DNA of 64,000 nucleotides, taken from NCBI RefSeq assembly GCF_958450345.1, contig NC_088783.1, forward strand, positions 57,140,395-57,204,394, read 5' to 3'. The DNA comes from Calliphora vicina. Its lineage: Eukaryota; Arthropoda; Insecta; Diptera; Calliphoridae. Positions 22,440-34,670 of this stretch are shown one piece after another. The notes beneath the pieces were generated by a model. It had not been told where the DNA came from, made no database searches, and was given only the letters and a program-made list of their open reading frames with translations. The stretch's first letter is position 1. Every line of letters starts with the position of its first letter. The position numbers and the translations under genes were made by a program.

Positions 22440-22700
22440 CACCCGACACACTTAACAACGTTAAAATTCCACAGTCTGATCATGTTACATAACTTAGCAT
22501 TCACGTGGATAGACGCCTTACTTTGCGAAGTCACATAGAAGCCAAGAGACTAAAAGCTTCTTATCTGCACTGGATAATAACGATCCTTGATTTCAATGTC
22601 ATTCTGTACAATACTGTTTTAAAAACATCTTTACCGCTTCTACAAAATTCGTTGAAAGGGAGTCACAGCGTTGGAAAGGGTGCATCTAAAGGCCACTAAT
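22440..22700 (+). pseudogene. Jockey-like ORF2 fragment
   Basis: The plus-strand open piece from 22505 begins 'MDRRLTLRSHIEAKR' and continues 'SYLHWIITIL' and 'LYNTVLKTSLPLLQ'. In Jockey-clade LINEs the post-RT region has the order 'LDRRLTW..HI..KR', then a 'MYWLIG' block and 'LLYK..LKP'. Here all three are present in degraded form. The preceding 60 bp read as 'VTxLSIHV', matching the block before LDRRLTW. It is in the opposite orientation to the neighbouring LINE fragments. Confidence 0.7.
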
Positions 22701-22739
22701 TAGAAGCACTATAATGTTTGTTAGGTGGAGTCTAGGCAG

Positions 22740-23290
22740 ATTTAGCGCAAGTCGTGCCATTTGCATATCCATAATGGACTAAATTTTTCTGGTCTCCATG
22801 AAAGTGGACTCTTTCTTCCAAATTCCTTTGGCAAAGAGGTACAATTTATGTGAAATTTGCTGTTTAACCCCATTGAATGGGATTTCAAGAGACACATATA
22901 TGTCAGCTCAGCAGCTAACCTCAAACATCATATCCAGGAACCCATATAAAGATAACCGATGAATGACTCAATATCTCCTTCAAAGAATTCCGCATTTAAT
23001 GAACAGTCCTCGATGTGATAGAAACATTTCGAGGAATCTAATGCCCTCTTTGCTCTCAGGAAATATGTGGATATCTCCTGATAGTGAATTTGAATCACGG
23101 CTATCTGTATAGCCATAGGTTCGGCATGAATTACTGCTGCTACAAAGATTGTTGGAAGGATGTTCGAGTCTTTTTGCAAGATAAACATACCAATGACGAT
23201 AAATAAGTTAATATCCGTTAGTTTGGCGACCCTAACTACACCACTTGGAGATAGGATCATAAGTCCAAGAAGAGCTCATTGACAGAAGTC
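22740..23290 (-). pseudogene. LINE RNase H and tail fragment
   Basis: The minus-strand frame 23260-22928 reads as an RNase H domain. It contains 'HAEPMAIQIAV' (counterpart of 'QAE..AI..A'), then 'KRALDSSKCF' (counterpart of the 'DSKRALDS' motif, with the Asp lost), and 'NAEFFEGDIESFIG' at the position of the NE-helix. A further open piece (22924-22742) follows at the tail side. The 5341-5480 fragment belongs to the same family. Confidence 0.6.
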
Positions 23291-24329
23291 CTTATTCCTA
23301 CTTATCTCATATTGTTCTGGAAGCTCAGAATATGTCAAACTCTTTGATGAAACTTAGATGATTACGAAAACGAACAATGTCACTGTAAATCCATTCATTT
23401 CTCGAAGAAGATGAATGCTGTCTTGCAAACTCACACACTTAACTGTAACCCAACCTTAAAGTTCAAGGTTCTTTTCTAAAAAGATTTGCTTTCTTAATAG
23501 CATTTACTCATTTATTACTCATGTTTTTGATAACATTTTTGATTGATTAGCAGACCACCATTAACGTTGACACCACCAATAGATTATAACCAATATATGG
23601 AAAATAAACAAATTTATTTATGAAAAAATATAGAATACAAGAAAATTTTGTATATGTTAACCTTATATAACCTTTGATATTTCCCAGAAAACCCAGCAGC
23701 AACAAACTAACTAAATAATAAATATGTACTTGTAGTCCTCCAAAAAAAAAAGAGTACGAGTATACTACAACATATTCCTGTTATTGGTGTTTACATGTTT
23801 CTTCCTTGTGCAAAATCCCAAGAACACTTACAGTTTTGCTTGAAATTTTATACACGACTCAGTATAAAGAAGGAATAAAGGAACAAAAAAAAATAAGTCA
23901 CACATTAAGACTTTTAGGTAAAGGAAACAAGGAAGCAACATAACAATAACCACAAGGAAGGCTATTGCGTAGAGAGAGCGTATGAAACCCCCCCAAAAAA
24001 AATATTAAAGTAACCTGGCCAACTTTGGAGTACTACGAATATTGGGAGACCTTTTAGGTTTATTGGTGATGCAGTATTATTTTATCAATCTTTAAAAGAG
24101 ATAAACTGTGAAAATAAACCAATTTAATTTTACTTGGAATGGAAAGAGGAGAGAATTTTGTAGTACATTAATTAAATTGTTAAAAATAGACAATGCCAAA
24201 TTATTCATGTTCTCACAACAATTGGATCTTCGCTCTGGAACGAACCGAATACCATGCTGTAATAGTGGAAGTATCTGGATTAAAAACGACATTCTCACGA
24301 CGACGAAGCAGTCTTTCTTGAAAACCATG
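23291..24329. other. no feature recognised
   Basis: A-rich DNA with poly-A runs and no recognised gene. The paired open frames at 24092-24410 on both strands overlap and cannot both be real; the plus frame leads into the LINE C-terminal piece below and may be its decayed upstream part. Confidence 0.4.
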
Positions 24330-24540
24330 GAAAAACCATTGTATAACAATCAATGGTTTTTTCAAATCTATGACATCTCAAGATTAAGAATTATTGACGA
24401 TGAAACTTGAAGATGGAGCGGGGAAGCTATCGAGGATAGCTATCACTTTTTATGTGAATGCACTGAACTATAATAGGATATGGAATGTATTTGGATCTTA
24501 TTTCCTTTAAAAGAAAAAGAAATGAAGGAGATCAAGAAAA
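24330..24540 (+). pseudogene. LINE C-terminal zinc-knuckle fragment
   Basis: The plus-strand reading around 24385-24475 gives 'ISRLRIIDDET' followed, after a stop, by 'AIEDSYHFLCECTEL'. The block 'EDSYHFLCEC' is the typical Cys/His signature at the very end of RNase H-bearing LINEs, after which a short tail follows. Upstream domains are not readable here. Confidence 0.55.
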
Positions 24541-24720
24541 AGGAATCACGTGTCATCCTTATTTGAGTATTCAAGGTTCTGAGATAAAGTTGATTTGTAA
24601 TATACATCTCAAAACGAACTAGGGAAACAAACTATGTTAGCATTGTGGTAAACTGGATATAAGGGGCCATATTGTGTACAAACGAAACCGTATGGATCTT
24701 TATCATCCAACACAGGTTAT

Positions 24721-27130
24721 TCCACTGGAATTATATCGAAGGAAACGCAGCAAATTTGGGCAAACTGAACATGTTTCCAACTCAACAATGCCAATTCAAA
24801 CGGGTAAGGTCGAACAAGTGATTTTTTGAGAATAAAAAACTTTGAATAGACCTAATTGAATTCAAGCACAGTTAACAGATCAACTCGAATACCCACCCCG
24901 ATATTGCAGGGCTTTAACAAGTGGAGATGTTGTGAAAGAGCGTCCTTTCTGACTGACGATAAACTGAAACATGTTTCTATCTCAACAATGCGAGCTTTAA
25001 TTCGAATAACCACCCAGATCTTACAGGGCTTAAAACAGCGGAGAAGTTGTGAATGGACGCTGCTAGTGCCTATAAACTTGTCGAAAGACTTCGACGTTGT
25101 CAGCCACGTCGAACATTACCAGCACATCCCACAGTCTACAAAATAACGTGAAGAGATGGATAGTGTTTTATCTGAGTCGTTTCTAGATTCAATGTCGTTT
25201 CTAGATTCAAAGGAGATGTGACCGTAAATTTAAACAACGAGTCTCTCAGTGTGGGGTAGTATTGCCATTCTTATTTATCTACGTCCTATCTAAACTCCTT
25301 GTACATCCACAATTAGTGGAAGTGATTTCATTAACGGATGACTGCGCCATTGATGGGATCACACTGGTTCCAAATATTGCAGATAAGTTGTGAAAGGACG
25401 CTCCTAGTGACGACGACGTTGTCAGCCACGTCAAACATTTCGAGGCCATCCCACAGTCTACTATGCCAAATATCGTGAAGAAATGGATCGTGAATTATCT
25501 GAGTAGTTGCCAGTCGTTCCTAGATTCAAAGGAGAAATGCCCGAAGAGATAAACAACGAGTATCATAGAAGTTGTGAAAGGACGTTCCTAGTGGCGATTG
25601 TCAGCCACGTCAAACATTTCCAGGACATCCCACAGTCTACAATGCCAAATAACGTGAAAAGATGGATCGAGAATTATCTGATTAGTCGCCAGTCGTTCCC
25701 AGATCCAAAAGAGAAACGGCCGTATAGTTAAACAACGAGTTTCTCAGAAGTTATGAAAGGACGCTCTTAGTGACGATAAACTTGTCGAAAGCTTTCTAAG
25801 TTATCAGCCACGTCAAACATTTCCAGGACATCCCACAGTCTACAATGCCAAATATCGTGATGATCCTGAGTTATCTGAGTAGTTGCCAGTCGTTCCTAGA
25901 TTCAAAGCAGAAATGTCCAAAGAGATAAACAACGAGCATCATAGAAGTTGTGAAAGGACGTTCCTAGTGGCGATTGTCAGCCACGTCAAACATTTCCAGG
26001 ACATCCCACAGTCCACAATGCTAAATATCGTGAAGAGATGGATCGTGAATTATCTGAGTAGTTGCCAGTCGTTCCTAGATTCAAAGTAGAACTACCCGTT
26101 AAACAATGAGTCTCTCAAGGACGCTCCTAGTGACAATAAAGTTTTCGAAAGCCTTCGACGTTGTCTGACACGTCAAACATTTCCAGGACTTCCCACAGTC
26201 CACAATGCCAAATAACGTGAAGAGTCGCCAGCCGTTCCTAGATTCAAAGGAGAAATGCCCGCAGAGTTAAACAACGTGACTCTCAGGGAGGGGTAGTTTC
26301 GCCATTCTTATCTACGTCCTATCTAAACTCCTTGCTCATCTACAAATAGTGGAAGTGATTTCATAAACGGACGAATGGGACCACATTGGCTCCAAAGATT
26401 GCGAAGAAGTTGAGAAAGGACGCTTCTAGTGACAATAAAGTTTTCGAAAGCCTTCGACGTTGTCTGCCACGTCAAACATTTCCAGGACATCCCACAGTCT
26501 ATAATGCCAAAAAAAGTGAAGAGATGGTTCGTGAATTATCTGATTAGTCGCCAGTCTTTCCTAGATTCAAAGGAGAAATGCGCGTAAAGGGGTAGTTTCG
26601 CCATTCTTATTTATCTACGTCCTATCTAAACTCCTTGTACATCCACAAGTAGTCACGATCTGTCCTTGCGAATATAGAAGAAAGCTAGCGTTCTATTACG
26701 ATTTGGTACTTCAAATTCGATTCCGAAACTGTTTTCTATTTCAAAGATTAAGGAAATTAGAACTTATTTGGTGGTAGAGTTTAGAGCCAAGTGCCCAAAA
26801 TCTCAAAACAAATGGAGTTCCTTAGAAGTTCCGATTAATTACTGTCTAACTACTATTGTTTAACTACTATCTTTCCCAACGAATTTGACTCACTCCAATG
26901 GAACGTATTACTATCCATAAAGAATTTACTGAAGAGTTTGAGTAATCATTTGAAACCTGCAGTGAAATTCATTGATTTTTTAAACAGACCTGACAAATGA
27001 CAAAAACCTTTTCTTACTAACCTCGTCCTACAACAAATTGCAACAACGTAGTAAGAAAACTTAATACGACGTAGAATTCAAATACTTGGGAATAAATGTG
27101 GATGGATACATACACACATGATTTTCAGCT
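24721..27130 (+). pseudogene. LINE RT fragment with tandemly amplified core
   Basis: A Jockey-type RT on the plus strand. The first copy reads 'RRSCEWTLLVPINLSKDFDV' with 'VSHVEHYQHIPQST' (motif A region, about 25037-25140), then 'GVVLPFLFIYVLSKLL' (25251-25305) and a degraded catalytic box 'LTDDCAI' (about 25332-25352). After this the motif A block restarts repeatedly, at about 25415, 25600, 25805, 25978, 26165 and 26465, with the GVVLPFLF block again at about 26290 and 26590. At 27070-27130 a downstream block 'VEFKYLGINVDGYIHT' follows. The amplified units carry stops and different deletions. Not functional. Confidence 0.82.
25380..26660 (+). repeat. tandem repeats of an RT segment, about 190-330 bp units
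   Basis: The phrases 'gtcagccacgtcaaacattt', 'ccaggacatcccacagtct' and 'agtcgttcctagattcaaag' recur in fixed order six or more times with variable unit length. Two neighbouring units (25507-25731 and 25883-26089) are nearly identical over most of their length, so part of the amplification is recent. Confidence 0.85.
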
Positions 27131-28655
27131 AAAAATGGAAAAAAAAATTCAAGAAAATTCAAAATAGTACTTCGGAAAAAGGAATATTACAAGTAGGAGC
27201 AGACACCAGAGAGAAAAAAGTACCCGTATGTGGAATATTATCATTAAGTCTGTATAACATGTAAAATGGAATAACAAATCAAAACAAAACAAGCAACACA
27301 ATACATAAAAACAACATATAAACATCCAGCTATACACATGTAGTACCTTAAAAGAAAAAAACGTGGATAAAATAATCACAATAAATATTTTACTCCTGGG
27401 GCATGTATTCACTGGTTTTCATATTCACGATAAAAAAGAAAAATATCAAAAAGGGAAATACAGACAGAAAACAAAATGCCCCCACAACGATAATAATAAC
27501 AACAAAAAAACATGCTTAAATCGTGTTAAATCGTGCTAAATAAAAAGCAACAAATGAAGAGCATGCGCCTTATAAACATTTAAAGCTAAAGGAAGCAGCA
27601 GCTAAAGGAAAAGAAAACAATAACAAAACAAATCCTCCTAAATAAAGTTTAGGGAAATAAACCAGCTCTCCTTCTCTCTTGCTATCATCTATTTCTCTAC
27701 TACTCTTAAACATTAACAGGTTTACGGTTTTTTGTTCACAATGTAAACATTGCTGGCTGGGTGGGTGTGTAGGAGTGTGTTTAAGACAAAACAAAACAAG
27801 TAGTATTACTTCAACAATGTTGTTGTTGTTATTCTTGTTATTATTGTTTGTTGCTGATTTTTTCTGTTGTTTGTGTTTTTTAAAAAACCCACTCCCCAAA
27901 ATAGAAAAATCATGTAATCGTATGTTTAGATATTTTCTTTTACACATTTTACTATTAAATTGTTGCCGCTTTATGGAGAGAGGAACCCGATAGATAATCA
28001 AACATTTTGGAGTTGGGTGAAGAGACGACCAAAGCTGAAAGAGCTACGCAAAATCGAGATGAGGAGAGAGAGCGATTGAGAGTGAAACAAACCTGTTTCA
28101 AGATTTAAACATGTTTTGCCAGGGCACGTTGTGTAAAAATGTTCATTCCAAAACAAAAACAAATAATTGCACACTGCACATTTAGTATGTGCATCCATTT
28201 GAGATACAGTGGAGGTGGAAAATATAGAGAACAACATTTTTTTAGGAGAATCTATACATATTCACCTATTAATTTCCTTTTTTAAATTGCTAAATGTGTT
28301 AAAAGCTCTTCTGCTTACAGAGACTTGAAGAATAATTTATCTTGGGAAAATTGAGGTAGTAGTACATTTTGATGGTTTTCAAAACAAATTAACTTGTCTC
28401 GATTTCTGTCGATAAAGCACAATCACTAGACGTTAATTTTCGGAGATTTTGCGAATTCAATTGGGATTCTATCTCCTCCAATACGTCTACCAGAACCCGT
28501 AGCCGGCCCCGTGAGAGCTCCATGCCGGCTTAAAGTAGACCATTTGGTCTGAGCAAACCCATAAAATTGCTGCTGTCCGCACACCAGAATGACCCGGCAT
28601 CCGGAATAGTTCCAGAGACCTTGTGAAAAGAGATCCTCGTGGTGGTATAACTGTA
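27131..28655. other. gene-free low-complexity stretch
   Basis: No gene is recognised. 27420-27660 is A-rich. 27680-28000 has open frames on both strands that reflect TTG/CAA-type repeats ('ttgttgttgttattcttgtt'). 28440-28655 has balanced composition and reads like decayed transposon DNA, but no motif is identifiable. It leads directly into the 11-bp satellite. Confidence 0.5.
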
Positions 28656-29894
28656 TAGTTCAGTTCTAGTTCCAGTTTAGTTCTAGTTTAGTTCAGTTCT
28701 AGTTCAGTTCTAGTTCAGTTCTAGTTCAGTTCTAGTTCAGTTCTAGTTCAGTTCTAGTTCAGTTCTAGTTCAGTTCTAGTTCAGTTCTAGTTCAGTTCTA
28801 GTTCAGTTCTAGTTCAGTTCTAGTTCAGTTCTAGTTCAGTTCTAGTTCAGTTCTAGTTCAGTTCTAGTTCAGTTCTAGTTCAGTTCTAGTTCAGTTCTAG
28901 TTCAGTTCTAGTTCAGTTCTAGTTCAGTTCTAGTTCAGTTCTAGTTCAGTTCCAGTTCAGTTCTAGTTCAGTTCTAGTTCAGTTCTAGTTCAGTTCTAGT
29001 TCAGTTCTAGTTCAGTTCTAGTTCAGTTCTAGTTCAGTTCTAGTTCAGTTCTAGTTCAGTTCTAGTTCAGTTCTAGTTCAGTTCTAGTTCAGTTCTAGTT
29101 CAGTTCTAGTTCAGTTCTAGTTCAGTTCTAGTTCAGTTCTAGTTCAGTTCTAGTTCAGTTCTAGTTCAGTTCTAGTTCAGTTCTAGTTCAGTTCTAGTTC
29201 AGTTCTAGTTCAGTTCTAGTTCAGTTCTAGTTCAGTTCTAGTTCAGTTCTAGTTCTGTTCTAGTTCTGTTCTAGTTCTGTTCTAGTTCTGTTCTAGTTCT
29301 GTTCTAGTTCTGTTCTAGTTCTGTTCTAGTTCTGTTCTAGTTCTGTTCTAGTTCTGTTCTAGTTCTGTTCTAGTTCTGTTCTAGTTCTGTTCTAGTTCTG
29401 TTCTAGTTCTGTTCTAGTTCTGTTCTAGTTCTGTTCTAGTTCTGTTCTAGTTCTGTTCTAGTTCTGTTCTAGTTCTGTTCTAGTTCTGTTCTAGTTCTGT
29501 TCTAGTTCTGTTCTAGTTCTGTTCTAGTTCTGTTCTAGTTCTGTTCTAGTTCTGTTCTAGTTCTGTTCTAGTTCTGTTCTAGTTCTGTTCTAGTTCTGTT
29601 CTAGTTCTGTTCTAGTTCTGTTCTAGTTCTGTTCTAGTTCTGTTCTAGTTCTGTTCTAGTTCTGTTCTAGTTCTGTTCTAGTTCTGTTCTAGTTCTGTTC
29701 TAGTTCTGTTCTAGTTCTGTTCTAGTTCTGTTATAGTTCTGTTCTAGTTCTGTTCTAGTTCTGTTCTAGTTCTGTTCTAGTTCTGTTCTAGTTCTGTTCT
29801 AGTTCTGTTCTAGTTCTGTTCTAGTTCTGTTCTAGTTCTGTTCTAGTTCTGTTCTAGTTCTGTTCTAGTTCTGTTCTAGTTCTGTTCTAGTTCA
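28656..29894 (-). repeat. 11-bp satellite array 1 (variants A then B, inverted)
   Basis: Perfect 11-bp periodicity. To about 29250 the unit is GTTCAGTTCTA (variant A), from there to the end GTTCTGTTCTA (variant B), with an abrupt switch and almost no mixing. It starts with irregular units (TTCCAGTTTAGTTCTAG). About 54 A and 58 B copies. In reverse complement these are the units of arrays 4 and 3. The 11-bp period is not a multiple of three, so no long peptide is encoded. Confidence 0.97.
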
Positions 29895-31373
29895 TTTCCC
29901 AAAAAATGTTCGTCCTTGACGCAAATGATTGTCTATTGTCAAGCTTTCAATCGTTGATAGAAGAACCTTTATCATCCAGGAAACCGTTACCCTTTCTATT
30001 AGGAAAAATATAGCTAGAAATTGCTATGGAACAACCATTGTTTTCAGCTTCACTGTTTCCATTAATGTCATAGTAACTGGGGAAACAAAATGAAATAGAA
30101 ACAAATGTATGCAGAGACCGACATCAAACCAGTAACGGACACATGTTGTAGACCCTAGCACACCAACACAAAACAGCACAAACAGCATGTGTCAGTGTGA
30201 GGAGGTGAGCTTATTGTTGTTGTCAAAATATTTAAGTGTAACGAACAATTGCATAAATAGACAGACAACATCATACTCGTACCACAAACTTAAACAAATC
30301 AAACCAGCTCCAAAAAAAACAAACAAACATTTCAATGGAGCAAAACGACTCTTTTTGAACAAATTGGCCAAGAAGTAAGTCAAACAAAACAATGATAGAA
30401 TGAACAAGGAAGACAAAGAGCGAGATAGAAACAAAGAGAGATAGAGAGAGACGCAGCGCCACACTGAGTTGTATTTTGAAGTCTTGTTTGTTGAATGACA
30501 AACTTTGCAAAAAAAACAAAACAATAATAAAGAAAAACAGGAAAATCCAGCTGGTTTTTGTTTTTAAAAAATCAAGTGTGCTGAGTAGGGAGCGAGAAAA
30601 ACATGAATGGGGCATGTAAAGTAAAGAAGACGGTGTTACAGGTAGAGAGAGACAATGATAGAAGGAGTGGGGAGGGGAAAGACAACAACGTGCAATTTAA
30701 ATTCAAATGCTATTAAAAAACTTTAATTGAATGAGTTGTTGGAAAAAGGAAAAACAAATTATGTATAAATGTTTTTGTTTTGCAAATATGTATGTAGTAA
30801 AAAGAAACCTGATTTTTGCTCTCTCAGAGCACCAACATAGGACAGAAAAAACACCCATACAGGTCCGGAAATTAATATGAATAATGAATTTCAAAAGATT
30901 TGTATTGCTATTTTAAGATGATAGAAAAACGAGCATTAGAGAGAGCCATACATATGGTTAAGCAAAAACCTAAAGGAAGTGTAAATAAATATAACTAGGA
31001 ACAACACAAATTATTTAACTGAGAGCTGGAGAGGTAAAATAGAGAGTTAAAATAACTATTAATCTCTTAGAACTGTGAGTAATTCACAATACGCACTTGT
31101 TATACTGTTTTTGCAATATTCTAGCAATGTGACAAATTTTAACAAGCAGAAATTTGTCATGAGTTTATTCAGAGAAAATGGTCTGGGTTTCCGAAGAAAC
31201 TACAAGGGTTACCACTTAATTCTTGAGATATGGAAAAGGGCAATTTAGATACATCAAATTTGACATCAGCTTCGGAAGGTTTGACGTTCTTGATACGAAG
31301 TGTGTAAATCAGCGCTCCTCGATAATTGGGATTGAAGTACTCTGCCATGTTTGACTAGTTTAACGAATTCTAT
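29895..31373. other. gene-free spacer between satellite arrays
   Basis: No gene is recognised. A-rich and GAGA-rich DNA (about 30410-30450, 30640-30680). Overlapping minus-strand frames at 30192-30615 are hydrophobic translations of A-rich DNA. The last 170 bp contain 'ACAAGGGTTACCACTTAATT' (31202), also seen before array 4. Confidence 0.6.
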
Positions 31374-34300
31374 CTGAACTAGAACTGAACTAGAACTGAA
31401 CTAGAACTGAACTAGAACTGAACTAGAACTGAACTAGAACTGAACTAGAACTGAACTAGAACTGAACTAGAACTGAACTAGAACTGAACTAGAACTGAAA
31501 TAGAACTGAAACAGAACTGAAATAGAACTGAAATAGAACTGAAACAGAACTGAACTAGAACTGAAATAGAACTGAACTAGAACTGAAATAGAACTAAAAT
31601 AGAACTGAACTAGAACTGAACTAGAACTGAACTAGAACTGAACTAGAACTGAACTAGAACTGAACTAGAACTGAACTAGAACTGAACTAGAACTGAACTA
31701 GAACAGAACTGGAACTGAACTAGAACTGAAATAGAACTGAACTAGAACTGAAATAGAACTGAACTAGAACTGAAATAGAACTAAAATAGAACTGAACTAG
31801 AACTGAAATAGAACTGAACTAGAACTGAAATAGAACTGAACTAGAACTGAAATAGAACTGAACTAGAACTGAACTAGAACAGAACTGGAACTGAACTAGA
31901 ACTGAAATAGAACTGAACTAGAACTGAAATAGAACTGAACTAGAACTGAAATAGAACTAAAATAGAACTGAACTAGAACTGAAATAGAACTGAACTAGAA
32001 CTGAAATAGAACTGAACTAGAACTGAAATAGAACTGAACTAGAACTGAACTAGAACAGAACTGGAACTGAACTAGAACTGAAATAGAACTGAACTAGAAC
32101 TGAACTAGAACAGAACTGGAACTGAACTAGAACTGAACTAGAACTGAAATTGAACTGAAATAGAACTGAACTAGAACTGAACTAGAACTGAAATAGAACT
32201 GAAACAGAACTGAACTAGAACTGAACTAGAACTGAAATAGAACTGAACTAGAACTGAACTAGAACTGAAATTGAACTGAAATAGAACTGAACTAGAACTG
32301 AACTAGAACTGAAATAGAACTGAAACAGAACTGAAATAGAACTGAACTAGAACTGAACTAGAACTGAACTAGAACTGAACTAGAACTGAAATTGAACTGA
32401 AATAGAACTGAACTAGAACTGAACTAGAACTGAAATAGAACTGAAACAGAACTGAACTAGAACTGAACTAGAACAGAACTAGAACTGAAATAGAACTGAA
32501 ATAGAACTGAAATAGAACTGAACTAGAACTGAACTAGAACTGAAATAGAACTGAAATAGAACTGATATAGAACTGAACTAGAACTGAAATAGAACTGAAA
32601 TATAACTGAAATAGAACTGAAATAGAACTGATATAGAACTGAACTAGAACTGAAATAGAACTGAAATATAACTGAAATAGAACTGAAATAGAACTGAAAT
32701 AGAACTGAACTAGAACTGAACTAGAACTGAAATAGAACTGAACTAGAACTGAAATAGAACTGAAATATAACTGAAATAGAACTGAAATAGAACTGATATA
32801 GAACTGAACTAGAACTGAAATAGAACTGAAATATAACTGAAATAGAACTGAAATAGAACTGATATAGAACTGAACTAGAACTGAAATAGAACTGAAATAT
32901 AACTGAAATAGAACTGAAATAGAACTGAACTAGAACTGAACTAGAACAGAACTGGAACTGAACTAGAACTGAAATAGAACTGAACTAGAACTGAACTAGA
33001 ACTGAACTAGAACTGAAATAGAACTGAACTAGAACTGAAATAGAACTGAAATAGAACTGAACTAGAACTGAACTAGAACTGATATAGAACTGAAATAGAA
33101 CTGAAATATAACTGAAATAGAACTGAACTAGAACTGAAATAGAACTGAACTAGAACTGAACTAGAACAGAACTGGAACTGAAATAGAACTGAAATATAAC
33201 TGAAATAGAACTGAACTAGAACTGAACTAGAACAGAACTAGAACTGAAATAGAACTGAAATATAACTGAAATAGAACTGAACTAGAACTGAAATAGAACT
33301 GAACTAGAACTGAAATAGAACTGAACTAGAACTGAACTAGAACTGAAATAGAACTGAAATAGAACTGATATAGAACTGAACTAGAACTGAAATAGAACTG
33401 AAATATAACTGAAATAGAACTGAAATAGAACTGATATAGAACTGAACTAGAACTGAAATAGAACTGAAATATAACTGAAATAGAACTGAAATAGAACTGA
33501 ACTAGAACTGAACTAGAACTGAACTAGAACAGAACTGGAACTGAACTAGAACTGAAATAGAACTGAACTAGAACTGAACTAGAACTGAACTAGAACTGAA
33601 ATAGAACTGAACTAGAACTGAAATAGAACTGAAATAGAACTGAACTAGAACTGAACTAGAACTGATATAGAACTGAAATAGAACTGAAATATAACTGAAA
33701 TAGAACTGAACTAGAACTGAAATAGAACTGAACTAGAACTGAAATAGAACTGAAATAGAACTGAACTAGAACTGAACTAGAACTGATATAGAACTGAAAT
33801 AGAACTGAAATATAACTGAAATAGAACTGAACTAGAACAGAACTGGAACTGAAATAGAACTGAAATATAACTGAAATAGAACTGAACTAGAACTGAACTA
33901 GAACAGAACTAGAACTGAAATAGAACTGAAATATAACTGAAATAGAACTGAACTAGAACTGAAATAGAACTGAACTAGAACTGAAATAGAACTGAAATAG
34001 AACTGAACTAGAACTGAACTAGAACTGATATAGAACTGAAATAGAACTGAAATATAACTGAAATAGAACTGAACTAGAACAGAACTGGAACTGAACTAGA
34101 ACTGAAATAGAACTGAACTAGAACATAACTGGAACTGAAATAGAACTGAACTAGAACTGAAATAGAACTGAACTAGAACTGAAATAAAACTGAACTAGAA
34201 CTGAAATAGAACTGAACTAGAACTGAAATAGAACTGAACTAGAACTGAACTAGAACTGAACTAGAACAGAACTAGAACTGAAATAGAACTGAAATAGAAC

Positions 34301-34670
34301 TGAACTAGAACTGAACTAGAACTGAAATAGAACTGAAATAGAACTGAACTAGAACTGAACTAGAGCTGAAATAGAACTGAACTAGAACTGAACTAGAACA
34401 GAACTGGAACTGAACTAGAACTGAAATAGAACTGAACTAGAACTGAACTAGAACTGAAATAGAACTGAAATAGAACTGAACTAGAACTGAACTAGAACTG
34501 AACTAGAACTGAACTAGAACTGAACTAGAACTGAACTAGAACTGAACTAGAACTGAACTAGAACTGAACTAGAACTGAACTAGAACTGAACTAGAACTGA
34601 ACTAGAACTGAACTAGAACTGAACTAGAACTGAAATATAACAAAACTGGAACTGTACTAAAACTGAACCG
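31374..34670 (+). repeat. 11-bp satellite array 2 (mixed units, higher-order structure)
   Basis: About 300 copies of GAACTGAACTA-type units mixed with GAACTGAAATA, GAACTGATATA, GAACTAAAATA and GAACTGAAATATAACTG forms. The variants are not random. Blocks such as 'gaacagaactggaactg' recur at about 31704, 31873, 32053, 32110, 32946, 33168, 33530, 33836 and 34080. A block with GATATAGAACTGAACTAG followed by GAAATATAACTG recurs at several places between 32565 and 33440. This is higher-order repeat organisation. The ends (34480-34640) return to uniform units. Confidence 0.95.

Noticed and set aside
27570..28001. 143-codon minus-strand frame
   Set aside because: Low-complexity (Asn/Lys-rich) translation overlapping a plus-strand frame over (TTG)n DNA; no domain.
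28656..29894. CRISPR array
   Set aside because: The 11-bp repeats have no spacers; this is a eukaryotic satellite.
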